Source: Bacillus sp. FJAT-22090 (lineage in GTDB: Bacteria > Bacillota > Bacilli > Bacillales_A > Planococcaceae). From it: DNA of 64,000 bases. The translations under genes and the position numbers were made by a program. Shown piece after piece: positions 35,477-45,396 of the stretch. The notes beneath the pieces are model-generated. The model saw only the letters and a program-made list of their open reading frames with translations. It was not told the origin of the DNA and made no database searches. The DNA lies in the NCBI RefSeq assembly GCF_001278755.1, contig NZ_CP012601.1, positions 2,108,001 through 2,172,000 of the forward strand, in the 5' to 3' direction. How positions within the stretch are numbered: position 1 is the first letter of the stretch; each line of letters begins with the position of its first letter.

Positions 35477-36328
35477 ATGAGATTATTTGCTGATAGTGCA
35501 AGTGACTTGCCAAAATCTTTTTATGAGCTACATAATGTTGTATTAGCACCGCTTAGAGTGCATATTGATGATCAAGAATATGAAGATGTGATTGGTATTG
35601 ATTCGAATGAGGTGTATGCAGCAATTCGCGCTGGGAAACAGCCAAAAACCTCACAAGCCTCACCTGAACTTTTTCTAAGACTATTTGAAGAACTTGCAAA
35701 ATCGGGTGAAGAAGGATTATACATTGCGTTCTCTTCAGAGTTATCTGGAACATATAGTACAGCAGTGATGATGCGTGAGCAGTTGTTAGAAACATATCCG
35801 GAGTTAAAATTAACTATAATTGACTCAAAATGTGCATCTCTCGGTTATGGACTGCTAGTAAAAGAAGCGGTGCGATTGAGAGATGAGGGCTTAGACCTAT
35901 CATTGGTAGAAGAAAAAATTAGGTTTACAGCTAAACATATGGAGCATCTCTTTACAGTAGAAGACTTAGATTATATGGCTCGAGGCGGAAGAGTTTCCAA
36001 AGCAAGTGCTTTTATTGGTGGACTTCTTAATATTAAACCTCTTCTTCATGTGGAGGATGGTAAACTTGTACCAATTGAAAAAATTCGCGGACGTAAAAAA
36101 GTTATTAAGCGAATGATCGAAGTAATGGGTGAACGTGGTGAGACATTAGCTGCACAAACTATTGCAATTAGTCACTCAGATGACGAAGCAACAGCACTTG
36201 AACTAAAACAGTTAATAGAAGAACAGTTCCATCCAAAAAGTATTGAAATTCATCGCATTGGTTCTACTATTGGAGCTCATGTTGGTCCCGGTACATTGGC
36301 CTTATTCTTTTTAAACAAACTTTCATAA
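35477..36328 (+). CDS. DegV-family fatty-acid-binding protein
   Basis: DegV proteins bind a fatty acid between two domains and some serve as FakB subunits of fatty acid kinase. The 283-residue sequence has MRLFADSASDLP at the start, SQASPELF, the FSSELSGTYSTA lipid-carboxylate motif and the GRVSKA segment. Which kinase it would serve is not visible here. The ATG at 35477 is preferred because it is six bases after AGGGGG. A terminator follows. The pairing with a HAD gene matches the yit region of B. subtilis (yitS/yitU). Confidence 0.92.
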   Translation: MRLFADSASDLPKSFYELHNVVLAPLRVHIDDQEYEDVIGIDSNEVYAAIRAGKQPKTSQASPELFLRLFEELAKSGEEGLYIAFSSELSGTYSTAVMMREQLLETYPELKLTIIDSKCASLGYGLLVKEAVRLRDEGLDLSLVEEKIRFTAKHMEHLFTVEDLDYMARGGRVSKASAFIGGLLNIKPLLHVEDGKLVPIEKIRGRKKVIKRMIEVMGERGETLAAQTIAISHSDDEATALELKQLIEEQFHPKSIEIHRIGSTIGAHVGPGTLALFFLNKLS

Positions 36329-36338
36329 TAATTATTTT

Positions 36339-36376
36339 GACGAGATTCTAATTCATGTAGAATCTCGTCTTTTTCT
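36339..36376 (+). terminator. Terminator after degV
   Basis: GACGAGATTCTA (36339-36350) with TAGAATCTCGTC (36358-36369) and a T run. Confidence 0.92.
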
Positions 36377-36461
36377 TTCTTTCGAATAGTTTTGCTGATT
36401 CTTCACATAATAAATAAACGTGAAGAAATTCATGAATCTTTTTTCAATAAGGAGAGGAAAA

Positions 36462-36974
36462 ATGGGTATTTTAAGTGGTAATCCTAAAGATGAACCATTA
36501 CATTACGGTGAGGTATTCGGAATTTGGACAAATCTTGCCACCAACAACGGGTTGATAGCAGCCTACCAAACATTTTATAATCATACCGGTGATGATGACC
36601 TAAAAAAGTTAGTAGAAGAAGCTATTCAGGGTATGGAAGAGGAAAACAAGCAATTAGATAGAATACTAAAAGTAAATGCAATTGGTCTTCCCCCTGCTCC
36701 CCCTGCTCGCCCAGTTGCACGATTGGAAGACATTCCTGTAGGAGCTAGATTCAATGATCCGGAAATAAGTGCTGCATTAGCTAAGGATGTTGCTGCTGGA
36801 TTAGTTGCTTGTAGTCAGGCGATGGGAATGTCAATTAGAGAAGATATAGGAATGATGTATGGACAATTCCATGCAAATAAAGCTCAATTTGGAGCTAAAG
36901 TACTTAGACTAAACAAAAGTAAAGGTTGGTTAGTTCCACCTCCATTACATGTAAACTTCCCAGAAAACAATTAA
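36462..36974 (+). CDS. DUF3231 family protein
   Basis: A 170-residue helical, ferritin-like protein of the DUF3231 family, function unknown. A proline cluster (LPPAPPARPVARLED, residues about 76-90) joins the two halves. Members are common in endospore-formers, often in several copies. The ATG at 36462 follows AAGGAGAGG; the earlier in-frame start is not supported. A bidirectional terminator follows. Confidence 0.8.
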   Translation: MGILSGNPKDEPLHYGEVFGIWTNLATNNGLIAAYQTFYNHTGDDDLKKLVEEAIQGMEEENKQLDRILKVNAIGLPPAPPARPVARLEDIPVGARFNDPEISAALAKDVAAGLVACSQAMGMSIREDIGMMYGQFHANKAQFGAKVLRLNKSKGWLVPPPLHVNFPENN

Positions 36975-36985
36975 AGTAGTGAAAT

Positions 36986-37031
36986 ATAAAAGAAGTAGAC
37001 ATCATTAAATCTAGTCTACTTCTTTTTTTTT
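36986..37031. terminator. Bidirectional terminator
   Basis: AGAAGTAGAC (36991-37000) with GTCTACTTCT (37014-37023) and T runs on both strands. It separates the convergent DUF3231 and amylase-like genes. Confidence 0.88.
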
Positions 37032-38466
37032 ATTTGCTATCCAATTTACGTTGTTTTCCTTTTTTCCATACAATAACTAAAAACGCGATAAATAATAAAT
37101 AGGCAATTGCCATAGCTATTATATAAGAAGTGTTTAAACCTTTACGGTCTGTTACTTGGTATAATTCCACAATTTCACGATCCAGCACTAATCGATAATC
37201 CCCATTCTTAGCAGGACGAACTAAATCTTTCTCGAAGATACCTCGTAGCTCTACATTTTCTCCAACGACATCACTTGATAAATCAATTCGTTGAGTACTA
37301 CTTGTATTGTTAACAACTACTATAAATGTTTCTTCATCTGAATATCGCTTAAATACTAAATAACCATCCTCATTTTTTAGTAGTTCTGTTTTTCCTGTCC
37401 GAAGTGTTTCTGACTTGTTCCGAATAGAGTTTATATCTTTGAAATACTCCATTATATCTTCATCCACGCGGAAATTCATAATTTGATGACTTTCTTGTTC
37501 AGTTTGACCGTTCATAGCGATTTCAGTACCATAGCTCATATATGGAACTCCAGGCATTGTAAGAATTGCCCCAATTGCTGTTTTAATACGAGTTGGCGGA
37601 AACATATTTTCAAGGGCACTATAATAAGTGAACCGTTCAGTGTTTAAGTGATCAATCATTAACAAATCGTTATACTCCGTAGAAGCAATTCCTTCTGACG
37701 GCATATCCGTATTTTTAAAAGCGTCTCTAAAGTTTATAAGCAAATCTTCCGAGTACTTCGTATCAAAATTTGCATCTGATTCTTCCAATGAAATAGCATA
37801 GATCGAACGATCAACTTCCTTTATTGCTGAAATCATATCGTTTATAAAAGAAGTCGGAGCACCATCTAATTGAGAAAACTTCACCCCATCAATATTATAT
37901 TGTTGCGTAAAGTCTACAATCGTATCAATTAATGCCTTCTGAACTTCTGTATTGTTCAAGTCTACTTGCATAACGCCATCTTCTGCTTTTAGAATCCAAT
38001 CCTTTTTAGCAGGGTCTGCATTCCAAATATGATTCTCACTGAAATTGTTTAAAGGAAATTCAATCATAATTTTAATTTCTTTTTTATGTGCTGACTTTAT
38101 TAATTGTTGAAATTCCTCTTGGGTACCAAATCTTTGCTCAAGCTCATTGAAATCTAGTACACGCTTACCATCATATCTTTCCGTCGCAAAAACTGGACCA
38201 ATTGAAATAATGGTAAAACCCATATCTTTAATATGGTCCATTTTTTCCATTACACCTAGAAAGTCTCCACCTGCAAAAGCATTTGAATCTTTTGGATTCA
38301 CATTTAAATCATTTGTTGAAGTTTTATTAAAATAGCGATCCACATAAAGATCATAAATACTTTCATTATGTATAGAATTTGTTTCTTCAGCATGTATATT
38401 TTGAGATGTTGTTACCATTAAACCAAACATTATTATTCCGGTAACAAGCAACTTTTTAACATTCAA
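37030..38466 (-). CDS. Membrane-anchored alpha-amylase (GH13) homologue with degenerate active site
   Basis: A 478-residue protein with a signal peptide (to about residue 26, NIHA-EE), a GH13-type barrel and C-terminal beta domain, and a membrane helix near residues 445-467 followed by basic KKGKQRK. The TTG start at 38466 is seven bases after AGGAGG. The scaffold is well kept (VDRYFN, GGDFLGVMEKMDHIKDMGFT, PGVPYMSYGTEIAMNG, NFRVDED). The catalytic motifs are lost: region I reads IEFPLNNF, region II IDGVKFSQ in place of GxRxD, region IV IDHLNTERF in place of DNHD. Glu is seen only in ISLEES. It is probably not a hydrolase but a binding or scaffold protein. Confidence 0.85.
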   Translation of the reverse strand: MNVKKLLVTGIIMFGLMVTTSQNIHAEETNSIHNESIYDLYVDRYFNKTSTNDLNVNPKDSNAFAGGDFLGVMEKMDHIKDMGFTIISIGPVFATERYDGKRVLDFNELEQRFGTQEEFQQLIKSAHKKEIKIMIEFPLNNFSENHIWNADPAKKDWILKAEDGVMQVDLNNTEVQKALIDTIVDFTQQYNIDGVKFSQLDGAPTSFINDMISAIKEVDRSIYAISLEESDANFDTKYSEDLLINFRDAFKNTDMPSEGIASTEYNDLLMIDHLNTERFTYYSALENMFPPTRIKTAIGAILTMPGVPYMSYGTEIAMNGQTEQESHQIMNFRVDEDIMEYFKDINSIRNKSETLRTGKTELLKNEDGYLVFKRYSDEETFIVVVNNTSSTQRIDLSSDVVGENVELRGIFEKDLVRPAKNGDYRLVLDREIVELYQVTDRKGLNTSYIIAMAIAYLLFIAFLVIVWKKGKQRKLDSK

Positions 38467-38883
38467 GTAAAGTCCTCCTCTGTTTAGAAAAGCAGTAGAC
38501 ACCTTAAGCAGCAACTAGCATTCAAGATTTATTATTGCAATTTCTCACCAATGCTGTATTTAGCTCATTTGTATCTGAAGCTTGATGATTAAAATATATC
38601 AACGTTATTTTATCAAAGCTAAGTTTTAATCGCTATTGTTTATACGTATAAGTCCAAAATTTAAACAATAATTCGTCCAAACTGTGTCTTAAAATAGCAA
38701 TAATTACTCTACTCTATCAAATTATGCTGTGGCATTTAAGGAAGAAATGATTCAGTAACCTAAATTCTGTTACGCTTATTATTCCTCCGCTTTTCACAAA
38801 TGTACAAGGGACGTGACTACGTCACGTCCCTCTCATTAAGTAATCTAGATAATTACCACTAATAGCCACTACCAATATGTCAT
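38467..38883. other. Gap upstream of the amylase-like gene
   Basis: About 415 bases without a gene. A perfect 12-bp palindrome TTATACGTATAA lies near 38639-38650. A stem-loop AGGGACGTGAC/GTCACGTCCCT (38807-38831) follows the small membrane-protein gene but has only a weak T tract, and may be its terminator. The amylase-like gene's promoter is not clear. Confidence 0.5.
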
Positions 38884-39042
38884 CTACTCTTTATTAACTA
38901 AATGAATAATACTTTCGTGAGTGTGATCTAATTCACTCCCTACTTTATCACCCATTTTTTGTTGTTTCGAGATAAAATAGGAAGCGATAACGAATAAAAG
39001 CATAAGTAGTATGACAAATAATAGTAAGGATATACCTAGCAT
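38884..39042 (-). CDS. Small single-helix membrane protein, unknown
   Basis: A 51-residue protein from MLGIS: one strong hydrophobic helix (about 4-24, LLLFVILLMLLFVIASYF) then a charged tail, KQQKMGDKVGSELDHTHES. The ATG at 39042 is preceded by AAGGAAG eleven bases upstream; an in-frame ATG at 39069 has no such site. The family is not recognised. It is downstream of yisL, separated by that gene's terminator. Confidence 0.6.
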   Translation of the reverse strand: MLGISLLLFVILLMLLFVIASYFISKQQKMGDKVGSELDHTHESIIHLVNKE

Positions 39043-39071
39043 TTTTCCGCCCACTTCCTTCTCTTTCATTA

Positions 39072-39106
39072 CATGAAAAGGAGCTTCCTATATATGAAAG
39101 CTCCTT
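39072..39106 (-). terminator. Terminator of yisL
   Basis: AAGGAGCTT (39078-39086) with AAGCTCCTT (39098-39106), T-rich sequence on minus. T's on the plus side too. Confidence 0.85.
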
Positions 39107-39111
39107 CTTTT

Positions 39112-39474
39112 TTATGCTAGAAAGTTTATGCCCATTGGTAATTTAAATCCTAGGAAAAGCGCGATGAAGAAAAATACAAAGACCAAGACAAGAAACGTTG
39201 TGTAAGGTTTTTCTTTTTTCTTTTTCGCTAATGTCATTTCCATCATTCCAATGACAAGTAACCCTGCTATAAATTTTAGTCCATACAGCATTCCTTGACC
39301 ATAGTCCATACCTTTCATAAATAGCGCAATACCAGTTAATAAAATTAATAAATAATCTAAACGCAAAATCATTTGAACCACTTTTGGATTAGCTACTGCT
39401 AATGCAACGAAGAACAAGATTAGTGCTAGTACCCATGTTGTAATGTGTAAGTGTGTTGATGCTAAGAAATCCAT
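39112..39474 (-). CDS. yisL: YisL-family (UPF0344) membrane protein
   Basis: A 120-residue membrane protein with four hydrophobic helices (about 13-28, 40-53, 63-82, 92-112). The HLHITTW motif at the start and MILRLDYLLILLTG match UPF0344/YisL. Function unknown. As in B. subtilis, it is next to yisK, on the same strand with 54 bases between. Confidence 0.88.
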   Translation of the reverse strand: MDFLASTHLHITTWVLALILFFVALAVANPKVVQMILRLDYLLILLTGIALFMKGMDYGQGMLYGLKFIAGLLVIGMMEMTLAKKKKEKPYTTFLVLVFVFFFIALFLGFKLPMGINFLA

Positions 39475-39528
39475 TATTTCACCTCGACAATTTATTTACA
39501 TTTCTATCTTACCATTTTTGCCGATTTT

Positions 39529-40425
39529 TTACTCGAATTTGTTTACTAGAGTTCCAATTCCTTCGATAGAAATTTTCACAATATCGTCTGATTTTAAAAA
39601 TTTAGGAGGATTATAACCATTGCCAACCCCTGAAGGAGTTCCTGTTAAAATAATATCCCCTGGCTCTAGGGTAACTGTTTTAGAGATGTCAGAAATAATT
39701 TGTTCCACTGAATATACCATATCCGAGGTTTTTCCATTTTGACGAATTTCATCATTTACTTTCGTTACAACCGTTAGCTCTTGCGGATTTGGAATTTCAT
39801 CTTTTGTTACAACATATGGTCCAATCGGGCATGAGCCTTCCAAACTTTTCCCCAAGAAATATTGTTGATGATTTTTTTGAATATCTCGTGCTGTAAGATC
39901 GTTGGCAATTGTATAACCAAATATATAATCAAATGCAAGCTTAGTCGGAATATCTTTTCCTTTTTTCCCAATGACAATAGCTAGCTCACCTTCGTAATCA
40001 TAAGAGGAAGTTTTATCAGCATGTACAGAAAGAGTTTGTTCATCAGCAGCAATTGCCGTTGGCGCTTTAGTGAAAACAACAAACGTATTTGCTTCTCCAC
40101 CCATTTCTTTTGCATGATCCGCATAGTTTTTACCAACTGCCATAATATTTTTTGGTGTCCGTGGAATAGGAGATAACCACTCGATTTCTGTAAATTGGCG
40201 TTTAAAGCCGTCTGGATTTTCACTTTGCATAGCTGCTTCTACTAGCTTTCTAATTTGTTCCATAAAATCTATCCCAAGACTAACACCTTCGACAATTGTC
40301 TTAGGGAAACTTGGTAACACTTGAAGGGTCTCTTGAATACTTAGTACATCCCAAACTGCTTCTTCTTTTTTTACTTTTGGTCCGAAGTAAATTTTATCAT
40401 TTAATCGGTATGATAATAGTTTCAT
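39529..40425 (-). CDS. yisK: Fumarylacetoacetate hydrolase-family protein YisK
   Basis: A 298-residue FAH-fold enzyme. The metal-binding Glu/Glu/Asp pattern is visible (YDYEGELAIVIGKKG), with NDLTARDIQ and the C-terminal LTGTPSGVGNGYNPPKFL. B. subtilis YisK is reported to decarboxylate oxaloacetate and to affect cell shape. Family membership is certain; whether it has the same activity is inferred. It sits upstream of yisL. Confidence 0.9.
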   Translation of the reverse strand: MKLLSYRLNDKIYFGPKVKKEEAVWDVLSIQETLQVLPSFPKTIVEGVSLGIDFMEQIRKLVEAAMQSENPDGFKRQFTEIEWLSPIPRTPKNIMAVGKNYADHAKEMGGEANTFVVFTKAPTAIAADEQTLSVHADKTSSYDYEGELAIVIGKKGKDIPTKLAFDYIFGYTIANDLTARDIQKNHQQYFLGKSLEGSCPIGPYVVTKDEIPNPQELTVVTKVNDEIRQNGKTSDMVYSVEQIISDISKTVTLEPGDIILTGTPSGVGNGYNPPKFLKSDDIVKISIEGIGTLVNKFE

Positions 40426-40471
40426 TATGTTGACACTCCTTCAAATAGTTTTGAATCATATTCCTAGTCTA

Positions 40472-41668
40472 TTACAAATTTACTTTGTTTTCATCTTTTT
40501 GTGACAAATTATTTGGATAAGTCAGTTTTCTCCATAATGCTTCCACTGGACCTTGCTTATATTTCATAAACCATAGTTCGGCAAATACAAGCTGTAAGAG
40601 ATATATGCCAATAGCCATCCAAGTACCTGTTTGAATGTCAATTCTTCCATATAAACCAAACCCATAAGAATAAAATATAGTTGTTGCAATGATCGATTGC
40701 ATTAAATAGATGGTCATTGACATTCTACCTGCTTTGGCAAAAGGTGAGAATAACCTTTGCATTACGGGAATTGTGCATAAAAGTGCAAGAATCCCACCAT
40801 ATGCAATTGCTTGCAATGGTCCGCCAAATATATCTTGTACAGACATAGTAAACAGATTTGCCTCTTTCATAAAAGGTATCCATTTAATAACAGTACCACC
40901 TATCAGTGTTATAAGGATGGTCACAATCCAAAATACTTTCAATTCACGTGCACGTTCAATTAATTTTAGTTTTGCAGCGGCTGCCCCGATTAACAAAAAC
41001 GGTACAATCGTAAAAAACATAACTAAAATGATTAATCCATATTGTGTCATATATAACCAATCTGCTAAACGTTGATCAAAAATTTCCAACCAAGAGCCTT
41101 GTGAGAACGCTTCTATAGAGGATTCAATTTCTTGAATTCCTGTAAAAATAATAAGACTATCCGAATCGAATTTTCCCATCCAATATAACAAACCATTTAA
41201 TAAGCCATTCGGAATTATGAACAATACTGCACTGATGATAATTAACCAAATAGGCTTTAATCGAATTACCAATAAAAGGACAAATCCTGCAAGTGCGTAG
41301 GTGATTAATATATCCCCTGACCAAATAAGGAATGCGTGAATACATCCGATTAAAAGTAGCACAGACAGCCTACGAGCTGCTAACTTTGCAAAGGAAGTTC
41401 CACGTTCCTGTGATTTCATAAACTGCATGGATAGTCCGTAACCAAATAACATAGCAAATAACGGATACACACTGCCTTGCACAAAAATATCAATCCATTT
41501 ATACGTTTCATAATCTCCAGGTAGATGAAACCAAGTATAAGGATTAATGTAGATATATGGAGAATGAAAGAACAACATATTTACAATGAAAATACCAAGT
41601 AGCGCAAACCCTCTCATTACATCAATCGAAATTACTCGTTCTTTCACTTCTGTTGGACGAATCAACAA
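40472..41668 (-). CDS. DUF418 family membrane protein
   Basis: A 398-residue polytopic membrane protein, with about ten helices. The N-terminal motif SIDVMRGFALLGIFIVNM and the C-terminal ELWFMKYKQGPVEALWR tail define the DUF418/YeiB family. Function is unknown; relatives may be acyltransferase-like or transporters. It starts only 12 bases after the addA end on the same strand, so it is likely co-transcribed with addBA in read-through or has a promoter inside addA. Confidence 0.88.
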   Translation of the reverse strand: MLIRPTEVKERVISIDVMRGFALLGIFIVNMLFFHSPYIYINPYTWFHLPGDYETYKWIDIFVQGSVYPLFAMLFGYGLSMQFMKSQERGTSFAKLAARRLSVLLLIGCIHAFLIWSGDILITYALAGFVLLLVIRLKPIWLIIISAVLFIIPNGLLNGLLYWMGKFDSDSLIIFTGIQEIESSIEAFSQGSWLEIFDQRLADWLYMTQYGLIILVMFFTIVPFLLIGAAAAKLKLIERARELKVFWIVTILITLIGGTVIKWIPFMKEANLFTMSVQDIFGGPLQAIAYGGILALLCTIPVMQRLFSPFAKAGRMSMTIYLMQSIIATTIFYSYGFGLYGRIDIQTGTWMAIGIYLLQLVFAELWFMKYKQGPVEALWRKLTYPNNLSQKDENKVNL

Positions 41669-41679
41669 TTTTTTTCCCC

Positions 41680-44600
41680 CTATAAATTAACTGTTTTGTT
41701 TATATCAAATAAATAAAGTATTTTTTCCTTTATCTCTATTTTCATGATTGCTTCTATTGCTTGTGCATATAAAGATAATTGGATATTGTAACGATTTTTC
41801 ATTTCTTCAAGTAAGTTAGTATCATTAGATACTAAGTGCTGGACACGATCTGTCTTATAATCTAATAACACCCAGCGTCCGTCTTCTTCTTGAAAGAGAC
41901 AGTCTACAACCCCTTGAATAATTTGACTATCGCCATCCTCATCTTTTAATGCATAAGTAAAAGGAAACTCGCGCATAATTTCTTTCGCATGTATTAATCT
42001 ATTTGCTATTTCTGAGTGAAAGAATGGAACCATTTTCTTTGGATTGATGGCAGCTTGCTCAGCTCTTGTAAGAATTTCTCTTTGACCAAGTGTCTCCACA
42101 AATTCTTGTATTTGTTCTGCACTTTTTACATTGGTTAAATCTACATTTTGCATAAATGCGTGCACAGCTGTTCCTACTTCTGCTCCCGTCAATTTTTCTT
42201 CTTTTTGAAGGAAAAATGGTCTTTTTGCAACTCGATTCGTTTTGCCAAGTGTATTACCCATTTGGAAGTAATCCTCCTCTTCTCTTTCTTCTAACAGTTG
42301 TATCTTTTTAATTTCACTAACTGTTTGTTTAGAACGCTTATGTGTAGAAAGTTCAAAAGGATAAGCAGTTTCAAAACGATGCTGAATTGTCGGCAATATA
42401 GATGATATGTCTTTGTTCAAAAGTGTATCCAACGACACTTTTTCGGATGCTTCTACTTCTGAGCGAATCTTTAACTCATCTATACATTTTGTGACAAAGT
42501 TCCACTTTGAGTCACTTTCAACTATATTTACTTCATTTATGTCAGCAATTTGTTTATAGTCCGCATGCCTTGCTACAGCAGGACCTATCCAGTCTAAATA
42601 ACTTTTTGCCTTAGCCCGTATATACCCCGGTAGCATTTCTCCAGGTAAAATCGATTGAGCATCCTCCCATTTTGTTAGGGTCTTAGCCAAATCTTTTATA
42701 GTAGCAATTAGGAATAAATGCTCTTTAGCTCGAGTCATTGCTACATACAATACACGCATCTCTTCAGCTTTTAACTCCATTTGCTTCTTTTCTTTCATCG
42801 CCAAGAATGGTAATGAAGTAAAGGAAATACGTTTGTCAGGATCAATTGCTTTTACAGCGAGACCAAACGATTGATCAAATAAATAATTCTCATTAAAGTC
42901 CATCTGGTTAAAGGGTCTTCCCATTCCTCCTAAAAAGACAATTGGAAATTCTAATCCTTTTGAAGAATGAATCGTCATCATTCGAACGACATTCTCCTTT
43001 TCACTAATAGCTCGAGCTGCTCCTAAGTCATCTCCACGCTTCCTCATTCGATCGATAAAACGTAAAAATCGAAAGAGACCTCTAAATGAAGTCTTTTCAT
43101 AATCCACTGCACGATCATGAAGGACACGCAAATTCGCTTGCCGCTGCTTTCCATTTGGCATGGAGCCAACAATTTCATAGTAATTGGTATCTAAATAAAT
43201 GCGCCATATCAAGTCTGCTAGCGATCCTCTTCTACTTAAGTTTCTCCAATCTTCAAACTGGAGTAAAAATCGTTGTAGTTTCTCTTCTGTTTCAATAGAA
43301 ATACCATCTTTCCCTGTTGACACAAAGACCTTTAGAGCTTCATAAAAAGGTTCTTTTGGAGCAGCCAACCGAATTAAAGCAAGCTCTGTCTCCGTTAATC
43401 CTACAAATGGAGAGCGAAGTACGGATGCTAGTGAAATATCTTGGTATGGATTATCAATCGTTCGAAGTGTATGTAACATTATCAGCACTTCTATTGCTTC
43501 AAAATAACCTTTGGAAAGCTCAGCATATAACGGAATTCCCGCTTCTTTGAATTGATCTGTTACTTCCTGTGACCATGTCATAGAACGCATTAAAATAACA
43601 ATATCACTATATTGTACGGGACGATTTTTTTTCTTCCAAGGATCAAAAACAGTTGCACCAGAATCCATTAAATCATTAATTTTAGAGATAATATAACGTG
43701 CTTCAGCTTGCGATTTCTTTAAATCTTCTTCGGCAATCGCTACTTCGTCTTCTCCATCCTCCTCATCAACTTCCGCGCTTCCATCTTCTACTTCATACAG
43801 AAGAGCAAGTTCAACTGCAGCTTCTGCTTCATCATAAGGAGCCTGTGGTTTTAAAGAAGCTGAGTCATCATAATTGATCTCCCCAACACTTTCCCCCATA
43901 ACTTGCTGGAAAATATAATTCGTTGCATGGAGTACTTCTTTTCTACTTCGGAAATTTGCATTTAAATCTATTTTTACTCCAGAATTAAGAGGAAGTGAAT
44001 CAAAAGCTAAATATTTCCCTAAAAACAGCATTGGCTCTGCTAATCGGAAGCGGTAGATGGATTGTTTCACATCACCAACCATGAACATATTTCCCGTTTG
44101 CTCATTACCGCTTTTTACTAACTGTAAGATTGTTTCTTGAAGTCTATTTGTATCTTGATATTCATCTACCAATACTTCTTTAAAACGGGATTGATACTCT
44201 TTTGCAATTGCAGATGGCCCAATCTCCCCATTTTCTTGACGTTCGCTTAATATTTCTAAAGCATAATGCTCTAAATCGGAAAAATCGACAAGTCCTTTGT
44301 CATCTTTAGCTGCAGTGTAACGTTCTCCGTATGTGATTGCCAACTCAACGAGCGTTTTTAATTGAGGAGCCATCAATCTCATTTCATCTAATAAACGTTC
44401 AGGTGTTCTAGCGAAGTAATCTTCTTTTAAATCATTTACAATTTTCTTCACTTTATTTCGTTTTTCAGCGGCTTGTTTTTTTAATGCTTCGTCACAAGAA
44501 TCTTTTCTGATAGTTGCAGCTTTTCCCCAGGAAATGTTTTGAAAATAGTAGTACACATCTTTCCATGAGCCAATTTTCATTAATGATATCGCTTCATTTA

Positions 44601-45396
44601 TCATTCCTTGATCATTCATCGCTGTTTCAGCAAGAGGAGCAGGTCCATTTGGCAAATTCGCTAGTTTACGAATTTCTTCCGTTACAGCAATAGCCGATTC
44701 TAATTGATGAACAATGGAGAGCTTCAAAGGTTCAATAAAGGATAACTCATCTATCGTAATCAACTCATCTAATGTATATGCTTTTGGTATTTCTTGTAAC
44801 CATTTTTTTGGTTCTGGATGTACTCTCGCATAGGTATATAACTTCTCAATCATTAATTCAATGGACTGGTCATCTCGGTCAGATGTAAAGCTATCTGATA
44901 ATCGATACATGGCTTCTGGATTGTCTACATGATATGCCTCTTCCAATACTTCCGCTAGAATGTCATCACGCATTAAGGCTGCTTCTGTTTCGTTAGCAAT
45001 GCGAAAACCTGGATCAATATCTAGCATATAGGAATATTGACGTACTATATTTAAACAGAACGAATGAAGCGTTGAAATTTGGGCTTTATTTAATAGGCTA
45101 AGTTGTTTGCGCAAATGAGTCGATGATGGGTCTTCTGCAATAGCTTTTTCTAAAGCTTCTCCCATTCGATGACGCATTTCCGCAGCTGAAGCATTTGTAA
45201 AAGTCACAACAAGTAATTCGTCCACATTAATCGGGTTTTCTTTTGCAATCACTTTTTGAATAAGTCGGTCAATCAACACAGCTGTTTTCCCTGAACCTGC
45301 GGCAGCAGAGACAAGCACATCAGAACCACTAGCCCAAATAGCCTTCCATTGCTCTGGTGTCCATGTTAATTCTGCTGGCATATTAGGAATGTTCAC
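41680..45396 (-). CDS. addA: ATP-dependent helicase/nuclease subunit AddA
   Basis: Motor and nuclease subunit of AddAB, which processes double-strand ends for recombination. 1238 residues, superfamily 1A helicase with Walker A AAAGSGKTAV (31-40), VDEYQDTN, and the C-terminal nuclease motif LLDYKTDRVQ. GTG start; its first 14 bases overlap the end of addB. Length is normal. Confidence 0.96.
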   Translation of the reverse strand: MNIPNMPAELTWTPEQWKAIWASGSDVLVSAAAGSGKTAVLIDRLIQKVIAKENPINVDELLVVTFTNASAAEMRHRMGEALEKAIAEDPSSTHLRKQLSLLNKAQISTLHSFCLNIVRQYSYMLDIDPGFRIANETEAALMRDDILAEVLEEAYHVDNPEAMYRLSDSFTSDRDDQSIELMIEKLYTYARVHPEPKKWLQEIPKAYTLDELITIDELSFIEPLKLSIVHQLESAIAVTEEIRKLANLPNGPAPLAETAMNDQGMINEAISLMKIGSWKDVYYYFQNISWGKAATIRKDSCDEALKKQAAEKRNKVKKIVNDLKEDYFARTPERLLDEMRLMAPQLKTLVELAITYGERYTAAKDDKGLVDFSDLEHYALEILSERQENGEIGPSAIAKEYQSRFKEVLVDEYQDTNRLQETILQLVKSGNEQTGNMFMVGDVKQSIYRFRLAEPMLFLGKYLAFDSLPLNSGVKIDLNANFRSRKEVLHATNYIFQQVMGESVGEINYDDSASLKPQAPYDEAEAAVELALLYEVEDGSAEVDEEDGEDEVAIAEEDLKKSQAEARYIISKINDLMDSGATVFDPWKKKNRPVQYSDIVILMRSMTWSQEVTDQFKEAGIPLYAELSKGYFEAIEVLIMLHTLRTIDNPYQDISLASVLRSPFVGLTETELALIRLAAPKEPFYEALKVFVSTGKDGISIETEEKLQRFLLQFEDWRNLSRRGSLADLIWRIYLDTNYYEIVGSMPNGKQRQANLRVLHDRAVDYEKTSFRGLFRFLRFIDRMRKRGDDLGAARAISEKENVVRMMTIHSSKGLEFPIVFLGGMGRPFNQMDFNENYLFDQSFGLAVKAIDPDKRISFTSLPFLAMKEKKQMELKAEEMRVLYVAMTRAKEHLFLIATIKDLAKTLTKWEDAQSILPGEMLPGYIRAKAKSYLDWIGPAVARHADYKQIADINEVNIVESDSKWNFVTKCIDELKIRSEVEASEKVSLDTLLNKDISSILPTIQHRFETAYPFELSTHKRSKQTVSEIKKIQLLEEREEEDYFQMGNTLGKTNRVAKRPFFLQKEEKLTGAEVGTAVHAFMQNVDLTNVKSAEQIQEFVETLGQREILTRAEQAAINPKKMVPFFHSEIANRLIHAKEIMREFPFTYALKDEDGDSQIIQGVVDCLFQEEDGRWVLLDYKTDRVQHLVSNDTNLLEEMKNRYNIQLSLYAQAIEAIMKIEIKEKILYLFDINKTVNL

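Noticed and set aside
38639-38650. TTATACGTATAA as an operator of the amylase-like gene
   Set aside because: A 12-bp AT-rich palindrome is not specific enough and no promoter could be aligned with it.
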